Positions 25,648 to 34,438 of a stretch of 56,173 nt of DNA are shown here, piece after piece. The notes under the pieces are model-generated. The model was not told the origin of the DNA and did no database searches. It saw only the letters and a list, made by a program, of their open reading frames with translations. The stretch covers positions 1 to 56,173 of the forward strand of contig SABI01000001.1 in NCBI GenBank assembly GCA_009929055.1, given 5' to 3'. Source of the stretch: Spirochaetia bacterium. GTDB taxonomy: Bacteria > Spirochaetota > Spirochaetia > Sphaerochaetales > Sphaerochaetaceae. The translations under genes were made by a program, and so were the position numbers. Within the stretch, counting starts at the first letter, position 1. Every line of letters begins with the position of its first letter.

Positions 25648-27186
25648 ATGGAACTTGATGTTCACAGCCTGCATCCACTAGAGATTAGGTTGCTAAGACA
25701 CGTGTCCCCTGGAGAGATAATTACATCAGGGAGATTGATAGAAGAGCTTAACTACCAAGTAGGGCATTGTAATCAAGCTTTTAGTTGGTTACTGGCAAAA
25801 GGGTGTCTTCAAGAGAAAGAAAGGGTAACAACTTTATGGTATGAGATTACCGATTTAGGGAAATCTTTCCATGAGATAGGAACTCCTGAAGTGAGAATCC
25901 TGAACCTGTTAAACGAGCAAGGGCCACTATCTCTACCTGAGATAGCCACATCCCTCTCCCTTGAGAAAAGTGATATTGGTTCTGCCTTTGGTCAACTTAG
26001 TAAAGCAAAAATAGTGAAAATGGGAGAAGGTAACAAAGCTATTGTTATTGGCCAAGACCTTCCTGTAGAACTCACTATTGCTTCAACAGTTCTCTCTAAA
26101 GGGATAGAGAATCTTTTAAAAGAAGATGATCTAAGTGATGTAGAAAAACAATACCTAAAGAAAAATAGTAAAAAAAGAGTTGCAAGCGGGGTCCCTTTCA
26201 AGATCATTGAAAGAGAAGATATTTCATATACCCTCACAAAAGAGGGTGGTGAAGTAAAAGAAGCTCTCCTTAAAGCTCATATTACAGGGGAAGAACTTGG
26301 TTCTCTCACTTCATCTTTGTTACAAAGTGGAGAGTGGAAAAATCAAAGTTTTAGACCATATTCTCTTAATACACCACCAGCTCGTCTCATCATTGGAAGA
26401 AGAAATCCCTATGCTGCATACCTTCAATGGGTAAAAGATAAATTAGCTTCTCTTGGATTTGAAGAATTCGATGGCCCCCTTGTAGAGAATGAATTCTGGA
26501 ATGGGGATGCTTTGTTTATGCCCCAATTCCATAGTGCAAGAGATATTCATGATGTTTATTATGTGAAAAATCCTTCTCACGCAAAGAAAATAGAAGAGCC
26601 TTATTTATCTCAAGTAGCAGCTACCCATGAAAATGGGTGGAATACAGGAAGTAGGGGATGGCGTTACTCTTTTGACCATGAATTCACTCGGCGTCAAGTA
26701 ATGAGGTCTCAAGGGACAGTTCTTTCTGCTAAGACACTCCCTCACGCTTCAATTCCAGGCAAGTACTTTGGAGTAGCGAGGTGTTTTAGATACGACCAAG
26801 TAGATGCAACTCATGGAGCAGACTTTTATCAAACAGAAGGGATTGTTCTTGGTGAAGATGTAAACTTGAAGACTCTTTTAGGTCTCCTTAAGATGTTTGC
26901 TGAAGAAGTTGCTGGTGCTGAAGAAGTAAAATATGTTCCAGGATATTTCCCCTTTACTGAACCTAGTATCGAAGTGCATATCAAGCATCCAGTTCTTGGA
27001 TGGTTTGAACTTGGTGGTAGTGGAATTTTTAGACCAGAGGTTACAAAGGCTCTTGGAATTGATGTTCCTGTTCTCGCTTGGGGACTCGGAATTGATAGAA
27101 TGGCTCTTATGCACCTAGGGTTAAATGATTTAAGAGAACTCTTTACTCCAGAAATTGAGAACGTTCGCTTAAGGAGAGGTAGATAA
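25648..27186 (+). CDS. pheS: Phenylalanyl-tRNA synthetase alpha subunit (archaeal/eukaryotic type)
   Basis: 512-residue catalytic subunit. The long N-terminal region with winged-helix-like repeats (LLSRLIEELNY and IATSLSLEKSDIGSAF sections) is the form of archaeal and eukaryotic cytosolic PheRS, not the 330-residue bacterial type. Class II motifs follow: FDGPLVENEFWNGDALFMPQFHSARD, VARCFRYDQVDATHGADFYQ and GWFELGGSGIFRPEV, then AWGLGIDRMAL (motif 3). Spirochaetes are known to carry this type. RBS GAGAGG. pheT follows with no gap (TAAATG). Confidence 0.96.
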   Translation: MELDVHSLHPLEIRLLRHVSPGEIITSGRLIEELNYQVGHCNQAFSWLLAKGCLQEKERVTTLWYEITDLGKSFHEIGTPEVRILNLLNEQGPLSLPEIATSLSLEKSDIGSAFGQLSKAKIVKMGEGNKAIVIGQDLPVELTIASTVLSKGIENLLKEDDLSDVEKQYLKKNSKKRVASGVPFKIIEREDISYTLTKEGGEVKEALLKAHITGEELGSLTSSLLQSGEWKNQSFRPYSLNTPPARLIIGRRNPYAAYLQWVKDKLASLGFEEFDGPLVENEFWNGDALFMPQFHSARDIHDVYYVKNPSHAKKIEEPYLSQVAATHENGWNTGSRGWRYSFDHEFTRRQVMRSQGTVLSAKTLPHASIPGKYFGVARCFRYDQVDATHGADFYQTEGIVLGEDVNLKTLLGLLKMFAEEVAGAEEVKYVPGYFPFTEPSIEVHIKHPVLGWFELGGSGIFRPEVTKALGIDVPVLAWGLGIDRMALMHLGLNDLRELFTPEIENVRLRRGR

Positions 27187-28881
27187 ATGCCAAAAATTGA
27201 AGTACATGAAGATTTGTTTAACTCATTAGTACACCATCCCTATAGTGATGAAGAACTTGAAGTAATTTTCCCTATAGCAAAAGCAGAATTAGATGGACAC
27301 GATACACAAGAACACCTCTATAAAATAGAACTTAATGATACCAACCGACCAGATTTATGGTCTGCTAGTGGTGTAGCAAGGGCCCTTAATACCTATGAAA
27401 GTAAAAAAGTACCTAGCTATACCTTCTTTTCAACAAAGGATGAGACGAAAGACCACGAAGGAAGAGAATTAATTATTGACTCTTCAGTAAAAGTTGTTCG
27501 TCCCTTCTCTGTAGGATTCTCTGCAACAGGAAAGGTTATTGATAAAAACATCTTAGAGAACCTTATTCAAACTCAAGAAAAACTTTGTAATAACTTTGGA
27601 CGAAAGAGAAAAAGTATTGCAATGGGAGTCTATAGAAGTGATCTTATTGCATTCCCTGTTCATTACAAAGGAGTTGACCCTGATACCAACTCATTTGTCC
27701 CTTTGCAAATGGATGAAAAACTCACCCTTAGAGAAATTACTGTTAAGCATCCTAAAGGATTAGAGTTTGGTCCAATTGTCCAAGATGCTCCTCTTTATCC
27801 CCTCTTAACTGATAATAATGGAGATGTGTTATCATTTCCCCCTGTTATTAATAGTGATCGTATCGGTGCTGTTGAAGAGGGAGATGAACATATCTTTTTT
27901 GAATTTAGTGGTACAGGATTAGATGATTTACTTCTTGCTGCTAGTATTGTTGCTTGTGATTGTGCTGACCTTGGTTTTACCATCTTACCAGTAAAGTGTA
28001 TTCTTGGAGAAGAAAGTGAATATGGTAGTAGTATTACAGTTCCTTACTACTTCCAAAAAGAGGCAATCTGCCCCCTCTCTTTCTTACATAAAACTCTTGG
28101 AGAAACTTTAAGTGATGAAGCAATCACTATTGCATTAAAGAAAATGGGGATCTCATCAATTCTTAGTGATGGTAATGTTGTTATTAGAGTTCCTGAATAC
28201 AGAAACGATTTCCTTCATCCTGTAGATATTGTAGAAGATGTGATGATTGGTCACTCATTAGCCCTTTTTAGCCCTGAATTACCAAAAGACTCAACTGTTG
28301 GTAGGCTCAGTCCTGCTGAAATTCTTAGCCGAAAAGTGAAAGATATTTGTATTGGCATGGGCTTTCAGGAGATGATGTATAATTATTTAGGTTCGAGAAA
28401 AGAGTATATTGATAACATGCATGTCAGTGGTGATGATTATATTCAAATAGCGAATCCAATGAGTGAAAACTATGAATATGTGAGGCCTTCAATTATTCCC
28501 TCTTTATTAGAGAGCGAAAGTATGAGTGCCCATGCAATTTATCCTCATCATATCTTTGAAGTGGGAAAAGTTGCCTATTTATGTGATAGTGATAACTCAG
28601 GGACAGTTACAAAGAACCATCTTGGGTTCCTTAGTGCTGCTGGAGAGATGGGGTTTAACCATTTAAATAGTTTTATAGCGACACTTTTCTACTATCTAAG
28701 AACTGAATATGTGATGAGTGAATTAATCGATAATCGCTTTATTCCAGGGAGATGTGGAAAATTGATAGTCGATGGAAAAGAAGTTGGTATCTTTGGTGAA
28801 ATCCATCCTAGCGTGTTAGATTCTTGGAACATCACTATGCCTACAATTGCTTGTGAGATTGATTTAGATAGTTTTCTATAA
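27187..28881 (+). CDS. pheT: Phenylalanyl-tRNA synthetase beta subunit (archaeal type)
   Basis: 564-residue beta subunit of the short archaeal type, well below the roughly 800 residues of the common bacterial form, and with no N-terminal tRNA-binding EMAP-like domain. DRPDLWSASGVARALNTY-like sequence near residue 50 is the B1/B5 start region, RVPEYRNDFLHPVDIVEDV near 343 is the B5 domain end, and the tail RFIPGRCGKLIVDGKEVGIFGEIHP is the pseudo-catalytic domain. It starts at the base after the pheS stop and forms the heterotetramer with PheS. Confidence 0.96.
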   Translation: MPKIEVHEDLFNSLVHHPYSDEELEVIFPIAKAELDGHDTQEHLYKIELNDTNRPDLWSASGVARALNTYESKKVPSYTFFSTKDETKDHEGRELIIDSSVKVVRPFSVGFSATGKVIDKNILENLIQTQEKLCNNFGRKRKSIAMGVYRSDLIAFPVHYKGVDPDTNSFVPLQMDEKLTLREITVKHPKGLEFGPIVQDAPLYPLLTDNNGDVLSFPPVINSDRIGAVEEGDEHIFFEFSGTGLDDLLLAASIVACDCADLGFTILPVKCILGEESEYGSSITVPYYFQKEAICPLSFLHKTLGETLSDEAITIALKKMGISSILSDGNVVIRVPEYRNDFLHPVDIVEDVMIGHSLALFSPELPKDSTVGRLSPAEILSRKVKDICIGMGFQEMMYNYLGSRKEYIDNMHVSGDDYIQIANPMSENYEYVRPSIIPSLLESESMSAHAIYPHHIFEVGKVAYLCDSDNSGTVTKNHLGFLSAAGEMGFNHLNSFIATLFYYLRTEYVMSELIDNRFIPGRCGKLIVDGKEVGIFGEIHPSVLDSWNITMPTIACEIDLDSFL

Positions 28882-28894
28882 AATAATAAACATT

Positions 28895-29755
28895 TTATTG
28901 TACAATGAAGGTTCCACTGATTGCACTACGCACTTCAGAAGGGACCTTTCTTGTTTGTACAATAGTAATAGGGATATGCTCTACGTTTAGTGGAATAAGA
29001 TTCTTAGAAAAAATATAATCACTTCTAAGGGAGAGCCCTTGAATACGAAGAGTAGATTCTTTCTCTAATTGGTTTATATAGTGAGAAGTCATAAACGGAT
29101 CAATAAAAGAATAATCAAAGAGGATGTCACTATCAAAAGGGTGGTAGAGCGAGGCAAAAACAAGAGTTGGAGTATCTGTTAAAGAGGTAAGGTATTCATT
29201 AAGTTGTTCACTCATATCTTCTTTTAAGGTCCAAGAATCAATTCTTTGTCCACTTAGTGCTTCATAATAATAAGAATTATCTCTTATATCGATGAGAGAA
29301 ATAGCTATTGATTTATCTTCTGGTAAGGAGAATATGAGGTAAGGGTATTGAGTCTTTTTAAATGGAAGATTGGTTGCAAGAAGACTATTATGTGTGAGTT
29401 CAATATATTCAAAAGAGAGGGAGTCTTTTAGTTTCTCAAGGATAATATTTTCTCCCGTAAATGCAACGATATCTAAGTTCTCTTCGTTAATTCGTTTGGC
29501 AATGAGGGTGATATCACCCTCTATGACAAAGGAGGGAAGGGGGAGGAATGAGGCTGTTAAGAAACTCTTTTTTGTCTCCTCTTTTATTTCAATATTGGCT
29601 TCAGGCTCTTTTACATTTCCTACTGCTTTTCTCACTTTTGAAGGAATCGGTTTTATCTCTATTTTTGCATCTTCATATGTGTACGTTTGACATGATAGGA
29701 AGGAGAAGATTATCAGCGTGATGGCTAAGAGAAGAGAGGTTCTTTTTATTCTCAT
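28895..29755 (-). CDS. Lipoprotein with endonuclease/exonuclease/phosphatase (EEP)-like fold
   Basis: 286-residue lipoprotein with lipobox FLSC-Q. The middle has IAKRINEENLDIVAFTGE (EEP-like strand 'NLDIVAFTG') and EYIELTHNSLLATNLPF. The C-terminal end LSLRSDYIFSKNLIPLNVEHIPI with SAISGTFIVQ looks like the closing strands of EEP hydrolases, where 'DYIF' and 'SDHLPI' occur. The usual catalytic His/Asp residues are not all visible, so it may be inactive. It overlaps the peroxiredoxin gene by 4 nt. The function is unknown, and the fold call is mine from pattern only. Confidence 0.5.
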   Translation of the reverse strand: MRIKRTSLLLAITLIIFSFLSCQTYTYEDAKIEIKPIPSKVRKAVGNVKEPEANIEIKEETKKSFLTASFLPLPSFVIEGDITLIAKRINEENLDIVAFTGENIILEKLKDSLSFEYIELTHNSLLATNLPFKKTQYPYLIFSLPEDKSIAISLIDIRDNSYYYEALSGQRIDSWTLKEDMSEQLNEYLTSLTDTPTLVFASLYHPFDSDILFDYSFIDPFMTSHYINQLEKESTLRIQGLSLRSDYIFSKNLIPLNVEHIPITIVQTRKVPSEVRSAISGTFIVQ

Positions 29756-30216
29756 GCAAGGGTCTCTAGAAAATCACTTATTTCTTGTCCATGTGTTGCA
29801 ACTGTAACTTTTGGATAGACTTTTATTAATTCTCCTTTAGTATCAAAAATAAAGGTGCTTCTTAATACTCCAAAATAGGTTTTTCCATACATAGACTTTT
29901 CTCCCCAAGCTCCAAGGTATTCTAATACTGAATGGTCCGGGTCACTTAGGAGTGAGAACGTGAGTTCATATTTGTCGATAAACTTCTGATGCGAAGAAGG
30001 GGAGTCGGGACTAATGCCCAACACAACACCATTTTTTGCTTTAATTTGTGGATGGGTATCTCGAAGAGAACACGCTTCGGTAGTACATCCTGGGGTGTTA
30101 TCTTTTGGATAGGCATATAAGACAATATATGTCCCTTTGTAGGAAGAGAGATCTACTTTTTCTCCCTTTTCGTTTTCTAATATGATGTTTGGAATTTTTG
30201 AACCGATTTCTAACAT
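29752..30216 (-). CDS. bcp: Thioredoxin-dependent peroxiredoxin (BCP type)
   Basis: 154-residue peroxiredoxin that reduces hydrogen peroxide and organic peroxides. The signature YPKDNTPGCTTEACSLRD carries the peroxidatic Cys44 and resolving Cys49, five residues apart as in E. coli BCP. STFIFDTKGELIKVYPKV follows as in the family. RBS AGGAGA upstream. It shares 4 nt with the EEP-like lipoprotein and follows the small zinc-ribbon-like gene on the minus strand. A second peroxidase (tpx) is at the far end of the window. Confidence 0.94.
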   Translation of the reverse strand: MLEIGSKIPNIILENEKGEKVDLSSYKGTYIVLYAYPKDNTPGCTTEACSLRDTHPQIKAKNGVVLGISPDSPSSHQKFIDKYELTFSLLSDPDHSVLEYLGAWGEKSMYGKTYFGVLRSTFIFDTKGELIKVYPKVTVATHGQEISDFLETLA

Positions 30217-30230
30217 AACTATTTCTCCTG

Positions 30231-30524
30231 CTATTCTTCGTTGAATAATGCTTTTAATCGCTTAATTGCTTCTTCTTTATTGCTATTAGCTTTACTTGCT
30301 TGGCCATCGTTTTGATTAATCATAAAACTTGGACAGAAGTTAGCCCTTTTTTTATCAAGAATATGTTCTTCAACCGCCTCTCGACATTCATGATAGGCAC
30401 TTTCATCATAAAAACGGCAGTTTACACATACCTTAAGATGCTCTCCACAATGAGAACACACCGTTTGATACCCGATGGTCATATTTTCAGATATTTCACC
30501 TTTGCAAAAATAACAACTACTCAT
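30231..30524 (-). CDS. Small cysteine-rich (zinc-ribbon-like) protein
   Basis: 97-residue protein starting MSSCYFCKGEIS. The CYFC and CSHC pairs and a further CVNC could hold one or two zinc ions, followed by ECREAVEEH and FCPSF. Function unknown. I start at ATG 30524, since a TTG in the same frame further out (30560) falls in the promoter. The ATG has no SD but lies exactly 7 nt after a TAGAAT box, so it may be translated from a leaderless mRNA. Confidence 0.7.
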   Translation of the reverse strand: MSSCYFCKGEISENMTIGYQTVCSHCGEHLKVCVNCRFYDESAYHECREAVEEHILDKKRANFCPSFMINQNDGQASKANSNKEEAIKRLKALFNEE

Positions 30525-30531
30525 ACAAGAG

Positions 30532-30560
30532 ATTCTACCAATGAGAATTGGAAACGGCAA
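30532..30560 (-). promoter_or_regulatory. Promoter of the cysteine-rich protein gene (leaderless architecture)
   Basis: Minus strand: TTGCCG (30555-30560), 17 bp, TAGAAT (30532-30537) with extended TGG. The -10 ends 7 nt before the ATG, with no SD in between. Confidence 0.6.
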
Positions 30561-30651
30561 GTAAACTTTTTAGGTATTTGTATAATATAAGTCTGATATA
30601 GATAGATATTGAGAAATTTGGTAGTATTTAGGGCATAAAGGAGATGATTGT

Positions 30652-31053
30652 ATGCCAACACTTTTTACAAAAATAATAAATAGAGAGATTCCATCTTCCA
30701 TCCTCTATGAAGATTCTCTCTGCATTGCAATTTTAGATATTAATCCAGTAAATAAAGGACATGCTTTAGTAATCTCAAAAGAAGAGTATCCAACAACCCT
30801 GCAGTGCCCTGATGAAGTGTTGTCCCATCTTATTGGTATTTCGAAAAGATTTGACAAATTGATGAGAGAAAACCTTAAAGCAGAAGCAACTAATATCATT
30901 ATTAATAATGGACCAGCGGCAGGGCAAGAGATAGCACATCTCCATATTCACATTATTCCTCGCTATGAGGGAGACCGTAAGAAGATGATCCTCAATAAAG
31001 AGAGATATAACAATAATGAAATGGATGAGTTTACTCGATTGCTTAGCCTGTAG
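30652..31053 (+). CDS. HIT-family nucleotide hydrolase/transferase
   Basis: 133-residue HIT protein. The histidine triad is in EIAHLHIHIIPRY, and TLFTKIINREIPSSILYEDSLCIAILDINPVNKGHALVIS (given here as the conserved first 40 residues in summary form: start at residue 3) is the standard HIT start. The substrate is probably an adenosine nucleotide derivative. RBS AAAGGAGA with good spacing precedes the ATG. It is a single gene ahead of a 393-bp non-coding stretch. Confidence 0.92.
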   Translation: MPTLFTKIINREIPSSILYEDSLCIAILDINPVNKGHALVISKEEYPTTLQCPDEVLSHLIGISKRFDKLMRENLKAEATNIIINNGPAAGQEIAHLHIHIIPRYEGDRKKMILNKERYNNNEMDEFTRLLSL

Positions 31054-31446
31054 TTATTCGTTTCTATTATATAGGGGCCTTAATTGTGGGTTTTATTAAA
31101 ATATATTTTTTAGGTTAACGAGAGTTGTGATTAAATAGTTGTAAGCAAATATGTCGATAGTAGTGGCAAAGAATAGAACACCTGCGAAAAATGGGTAAAA
31201 GTTATAAGGGCTTTGTCTATTTTATCCTCTCCAAAATCTCACAATTATTTATTAGGGAAAGGATTGAACAAATATTAATAATATATTAAAATCCGTCCGG
31301 TACGCATAAAAAATGCGTTCTCCTCCATTTGTATAGGAAAATATTTGTTTTTTTTATCCCTCCTATAATAAAATGGCACACTAGAAAATTGACCCGTGAC
31401 GTTTTTTTGTGAGATTTCACTGGCTATAAAAGAAGAGGAAATTTGT
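31054..31446 (+). other. Non-coding region upstream of fusA
   Basis: No gene recognised in this 393-bp AT-rich stretch. It holds a good promoter TTGAAC (31264-31269), 17 bp, TAAAAT (31287-31292), and a second TATAAT at 31364-31369 without a good -35. A hairpin ACGCAT/ATGCGT (31302-31318, A5 loop) would lie right at the 5' end of the first transcript. The fusA RBS GAGGAA follows at about 31435. Nothing recognisable from 31054 to 31263. Confidence 0.55.
31264..31292 (+). promoter_or_regulatory. Promoter of fusA
   Basis: TTGAAC, 17 bp, TAAAAT; the predicted start is near 31299, giving a leader of about 148 nt that begins with a 6-bp hairpin. Confidence 0.6.
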
Positions 31447-33546
31447 ATGTCTGAACTTAGTAAAATGAGAAACATCGGAATCAGTGCCCACATTGACTCT
31501 GGAAAAACTACCCTTTCCGAGCGTATTCTCTTTTATTCAAATAGAATTCATGCTATCCACGAAGTTCGTGGAAAAGATGGCGTTGGTGCCACTATGGATT
31601 CTATGGAACTTGAAAGAGAACGAGGAATAACTATCGCATCTGCTGCGACAAACGTCACTTGGAAAGGACATCCAATCAATGTTATTGATACTCCTGGACA
31701 CGTTGACTTTACTATAGAGGTTGAAAGGTCTCTTCGAGTTCTTGATGGAGCTGTATTAGTATTATGTTCTGTAGCAGGTGTACAAAGTCAATCAATTACT
31801 GTTGACCGCCAAATGAAACGCTATAAAGTCCCAAGAATTGCATTTATTAATAAGTGTGACCGTACTGGAGCTAATCCTTTTAGAGTAAAACAACAACTTG
31901 TTGATAAGTTGGGATTAAATGCAGTACTTATGCAAATTCCAATTGGTCTTGAAGATCGCTTAGAGGGTGTTGTTGACCTTGTAACTATGAAGGCTATCTA
32001 TTTTGATGGTGATGATGGTGTTTCACTACGCTATGCAGAAATTCCAGCTGAACTACTTGATGTAGCTACAGAGAAAAGAGAAGAAATGCTCGATAGTATC
32101 TCTTTATTTTCAGATGAGCTCATGGAAGCTATGCTTGAAGAGAATGTTACTGAAGAACTTATCTATGCAGCTGTTAGAAAAGGAACTATTGCTTTAGAGT
32201 TAGTCCCTGTCCTTATGGGTTCAGCATATAAGAATAAAGGTATCCAACCTCTTCTTGATGCTGTTATTGGGTATCTACCTAACCCTACAGAAGTCACTAA
32301 TACTGCCCTCGACTTAGATAATAACGAAGAAGTTGTTACATTAAAATCTGATGAATCCTTCCCTCCAGTTCTCTTAGGATTTAAGCTTGAAGATGGTCAA
32401 TATGGGCAACTTACCTATATTAGAATTTATCAAGGAAAGATTAAAAAAGGTGATGAGTTAATAAATACTCGTAGCCGTAAAAAGTTTAAAGTTGGACGAC
32501 TTGTAAGAATGCACGCTGCAAGCATGGAAGATATTGTTGAAGCTGGTTGTGGTGATATAGCGGCCCTCTTTGGTATTGAATGTGCTTCAGGAGATACCTT
32601 CTGCCATCCTTCACTCAACTATTCTCTCACTTCAATGTTTGTTCCAAAACCAGTTATCTCTTTGTCTATTAACCCTGTTGATAAAAAGTCAGCAGATAAT
32701 ATGGCAAAAGCTCTTAATAGATTTTCAAAAGAAGACCCAACATTCAACACCTATGTTGACCAAGAATCAAATCAAACGATTATTCAGGGAATGGGAGAAC
32801 TTCATCTAGAAGTATATGTAGAGAGAATGCGACGAGAATATAAGGCAGATGTTGTTACCGATAAACCAGAAGTTGCCTACCGTGAAGCTATTAGTCAACG
32901 TGCTGAATTTAACTACACACATAAAAAGCAAACAGGTGGATCTGGTCAGTATGCCCGTGTTGCAGGATACATTGAACCAATTGAAGATTCTGAAGATGCT
33001 AAAGAGTATGAATTTATTGACAATATTAAAGGAGGGGTTATTCCTACAGAATATATTCCTTCTTGTGATAAAGGATTTAACCTTGCTATCAAAAAGGGTG
33101 CTCAATTAGGATTCCCAATTGTTGGGGTAAGAGCTGTTATCAATGATGGTGCTTATCACCCAGTTGACTCATCAGACCAAGCATTCCAAACAGCAGCATT
33201 AAGTGCTTTTAGAGATGTATATGACCGAGCAAAACCAATTATCCTTGAACCTATCATGAAAGTAAGCGTTGAAGGGCCAACTGAATTCCAGGGTAATATC
33301 TTTGGAAGTATAAACCAACGTCGAGGTATTATTGTAAGTAGTACTGAAGATGGTGCTAGTTGTACTGTTGATGCTGATGTCCCATTATCAGAAATGTTTG
33401 GGTATTCAACTGTTCTTAGATCCCTCACTCAAGGAAAAGCAGAGTTTACTATGGAACTCTCTAAATATTCTAAAGTTCCAAATAGTGTAAGTGAAGAATT
33501 AAAAAAGAATTATGAAGAGAAAAAGAGAAAAGAACAAGCAAAATAG
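31447..33546 (+). CDS. fusA: Elongation factor G, spirochaete/mitochondrial EF-G1 type
   Basis: 699-residue GTPase that moves tRNAs and mRNA through the ribosome. The G1 loop is AHIDSGKTT (residues 14-22), with DTPGHVDFTIEVERSLRVLDGAVLVLC for G3 and NKCDRTG for G4. Ser in place of the usual Ala in HIDxGKT, and GKDGVGATMDSMELERERGITI, are as in mitochondrial EF-G1 and spirochaete 'spdEFG1'. In Borrelia that paralogue does elongation while EF-G2 does recycling. I start at ATG 31447, after GAGGAA; an in-frame ATG at 31396 adds 17 residues without an RBS. A terminator follows. Confidence 0.97.
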   Translation: MSELSKMRNIGISAHIDSGKTTLSERILFYSNRIHAIHEVRGKDGVGATMDSMELERERGITIASAATNVTWKGHPINVIDTPGHVDFTIEVERSLRVLDGAVLVLCSVAGVQSQSITVDRQMKRYKVPRIAFINKCDRTGANPFRVKQQLVDKLGLNAVLMQIPIGLEDRLEGVVDLVTMKAIYFDGDDGVSLRYAEIPAELLDVATEKREEMLDSISLFSDELMEAMLEENVTEELIYAAVRKGTIALELVPVLMGSAYKNKGIQPLLDAVIGYLPNPTEVTNTALDLDNNEEVVTLKSDESFPPVLLGFKLEDGQYGQLTYIRIYQGKIKKGDELINTRSRKKFKVGRLVRMHAASMEDIVEAGCGDIAALFGIECASGDTFCHPSLNYSLTSMFVPKPVISLSINPVDKKSADNMAKALNRFSKEDPTFNTYVDQESNQTIIQGMGELHLEVYVERMRREYKADVVTDKPEVAYREAISQRAEFNYTHKKQTGGSGQYARVAGYIEPIEDSEDAKEYEFIDNIKGGVIPTEYIPSCDKGFNLAIKKGAQLGFPIVGVRAVINDGAYHPVDSSDQAFQTAALSAFRDVYDRAKPIILEPIMKVSVEGPTEFQGNIFGSINQRRGIIVSSTEDGASCTVDADVPLSEMFGYSTVLRSLTQGKAEFTMELSKYSKVPNSVSEELKKNYEEKKRKEQAK

Positions 33547-33566
33547 TGTTCTATGTATAGAAGGAG

Positions 33567-33589
33567 CCGGTCTTTATGACCGGTTTTTT
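33567..33589 (+). terminator. Rho-independent terminator of fusA
   Basis: Stem CCGGTC (33567-33572) / GACCGG (33578-33583), 5-nt loop, then six T residues. Confidence 0.85.
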
Positions 33590-33618
33590 CTCACTTAATA
33601 AAGATTATACAAGAGAGT

Positions 33619-33647
33619 GTTACTGTGAAGAAAACCGTGGTATACTT
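33619..33647 (+). promoter_or_regulatory. Promoter of the P-loop protein gene
   Basis: Extended -10 TGGTATACT (box at 33642-33647), weak TGTTAC (33619-33624) 17 bp upstream. The leader is about 25 nt with RBS TGGAGG. Confidence 0.45.
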
Positions 33648-33679
33648 TACAAAGACAAAATCTTGGAGGATGCGTACAT

Positions 33680-34387
33680 ATGGAAATTCAAGAGTTAAAT
33701 GAGTTAAGCCCTTTAAGGGCGTTTGATAAATCACTAAACGGTGGTTTAGGAAAAGGGAATTTAGGAGTGCTTGTTTCTCGCCATGGAGTGGGAAAAACAG
33801 CGTGCTTAGTTCACCTTGCTACAGATAAATTGTTTAGAAATGAACACATTATCCATGTTTCTTTTTCAGGCAATGTTGAACACGTCATTAGTTGGTATAA
33901 AGAAGTCTTCAGACAAATTTCTGAAAACAAAGATTTAGAAGATGCTTCAGACATTTATAATGAAATACTTGCTAATCGTGTTGTTATGAATTTTAGTCAA
34001 GAAAATGTATCAGTTGAGAAAGTTTTATCAAGTTTAGAAACTCTCATTCGTCAAGGATCTTTTAATGCAGATGCAGTTATGTTTGATGGGTATCACCTTA
34101 CTTTAGCAAGTGAAGAAGATGTCAGAAAAATTAAACAATTTGCTTTAGATATGCGCCTTGAAGTATGGTTCTCGGTATCTCCTGTCAAGATGAACATTAA
34201 CTATGATGCCTATGGTGTTCCTGAAACGATGTTGAAATATGAAGAGCTTATTGATGTTCTTATTGGGCTAAAATACAACGAAGATATGGATAAAGTAATT
34301 ATGACTCTCGTAAAGGATGGAGAATCTCTTGATCCTAAACCAATGCAAGTAAAGCTTGATCCTAAAACAATGCTTATTGTTGATTAA
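33680..34387 (+). CDS. RecA/KaiC-like P-loop protein of unknown function
   Basis: 235-residue protein with a Walker A loop SRHGVGKTA (residues 33-41) and a possible Walker B strand ADAVMFDGYH near 131. The start PLRAFDKSLNGGLGKGNLGVLV is the RecA/KaiC-type lead-in. It lacks the DnaB/RadA motifs that would fix its job, and the C-terminal part (KVIMTLVKDGESLDPKP) has a beta-strand pattern as in RecA-like cores. It is a single gene with its own promoter and terminator. I do not recognise the function; an ATPase that acts on nucleic acid or proteins is only a guess. Confidence 0.65.
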   Translation: MEIQELNELSPLRAFDKSLNGGLGKGNLGVLVSRHGVGKTACLVHLATDKLFRNEHIIHVSFSGNVEHVISWYKEVFRQISENKDLEDASDIYNEILANRVVMNFSQENVSVEKVLSSLETLIRQGSFNADAVMFDGYHLTLASEEDVRKIKQFALDMRLEVWFSVSPVKMNINYDAYGVPETMLKYEELIDVLIGLKYNEDMDKVIMTLVKDGESLDPKPMQVKLDPKTMLIVD

Positions 34388-34409
34388 GTAATTATATTTA
34401 CCTCATACA

Positions 34410-34438
34410 GACCTGCATATTCTACGTGCAGGTCTTTT
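34410..34438 (+). terminator. Rho-independent terminator after the P-loop protein gene
   Basis: Perfect 8-bp stem GACCTGCA (34410-34417) / TGCAGGTC (34427-34434), 9-nt loop, then TTTT. It ends at the ispF stop codon. Confidence 0.8.

Noticed and set aside
31302..31318. Hairpin as a terminator for the HIT gene
   Set aside because: No T-run follows on either strand and it lies 250 nt after the HIT stop.
31396..31446. N-terminal extension of EF-G from an upstream ATG
   Set aside because: The extension (TFFCEISLAIKEEEIC) has no RBS, and ATG 31447 has GAGGAA upstream and begins with conserved sequence.
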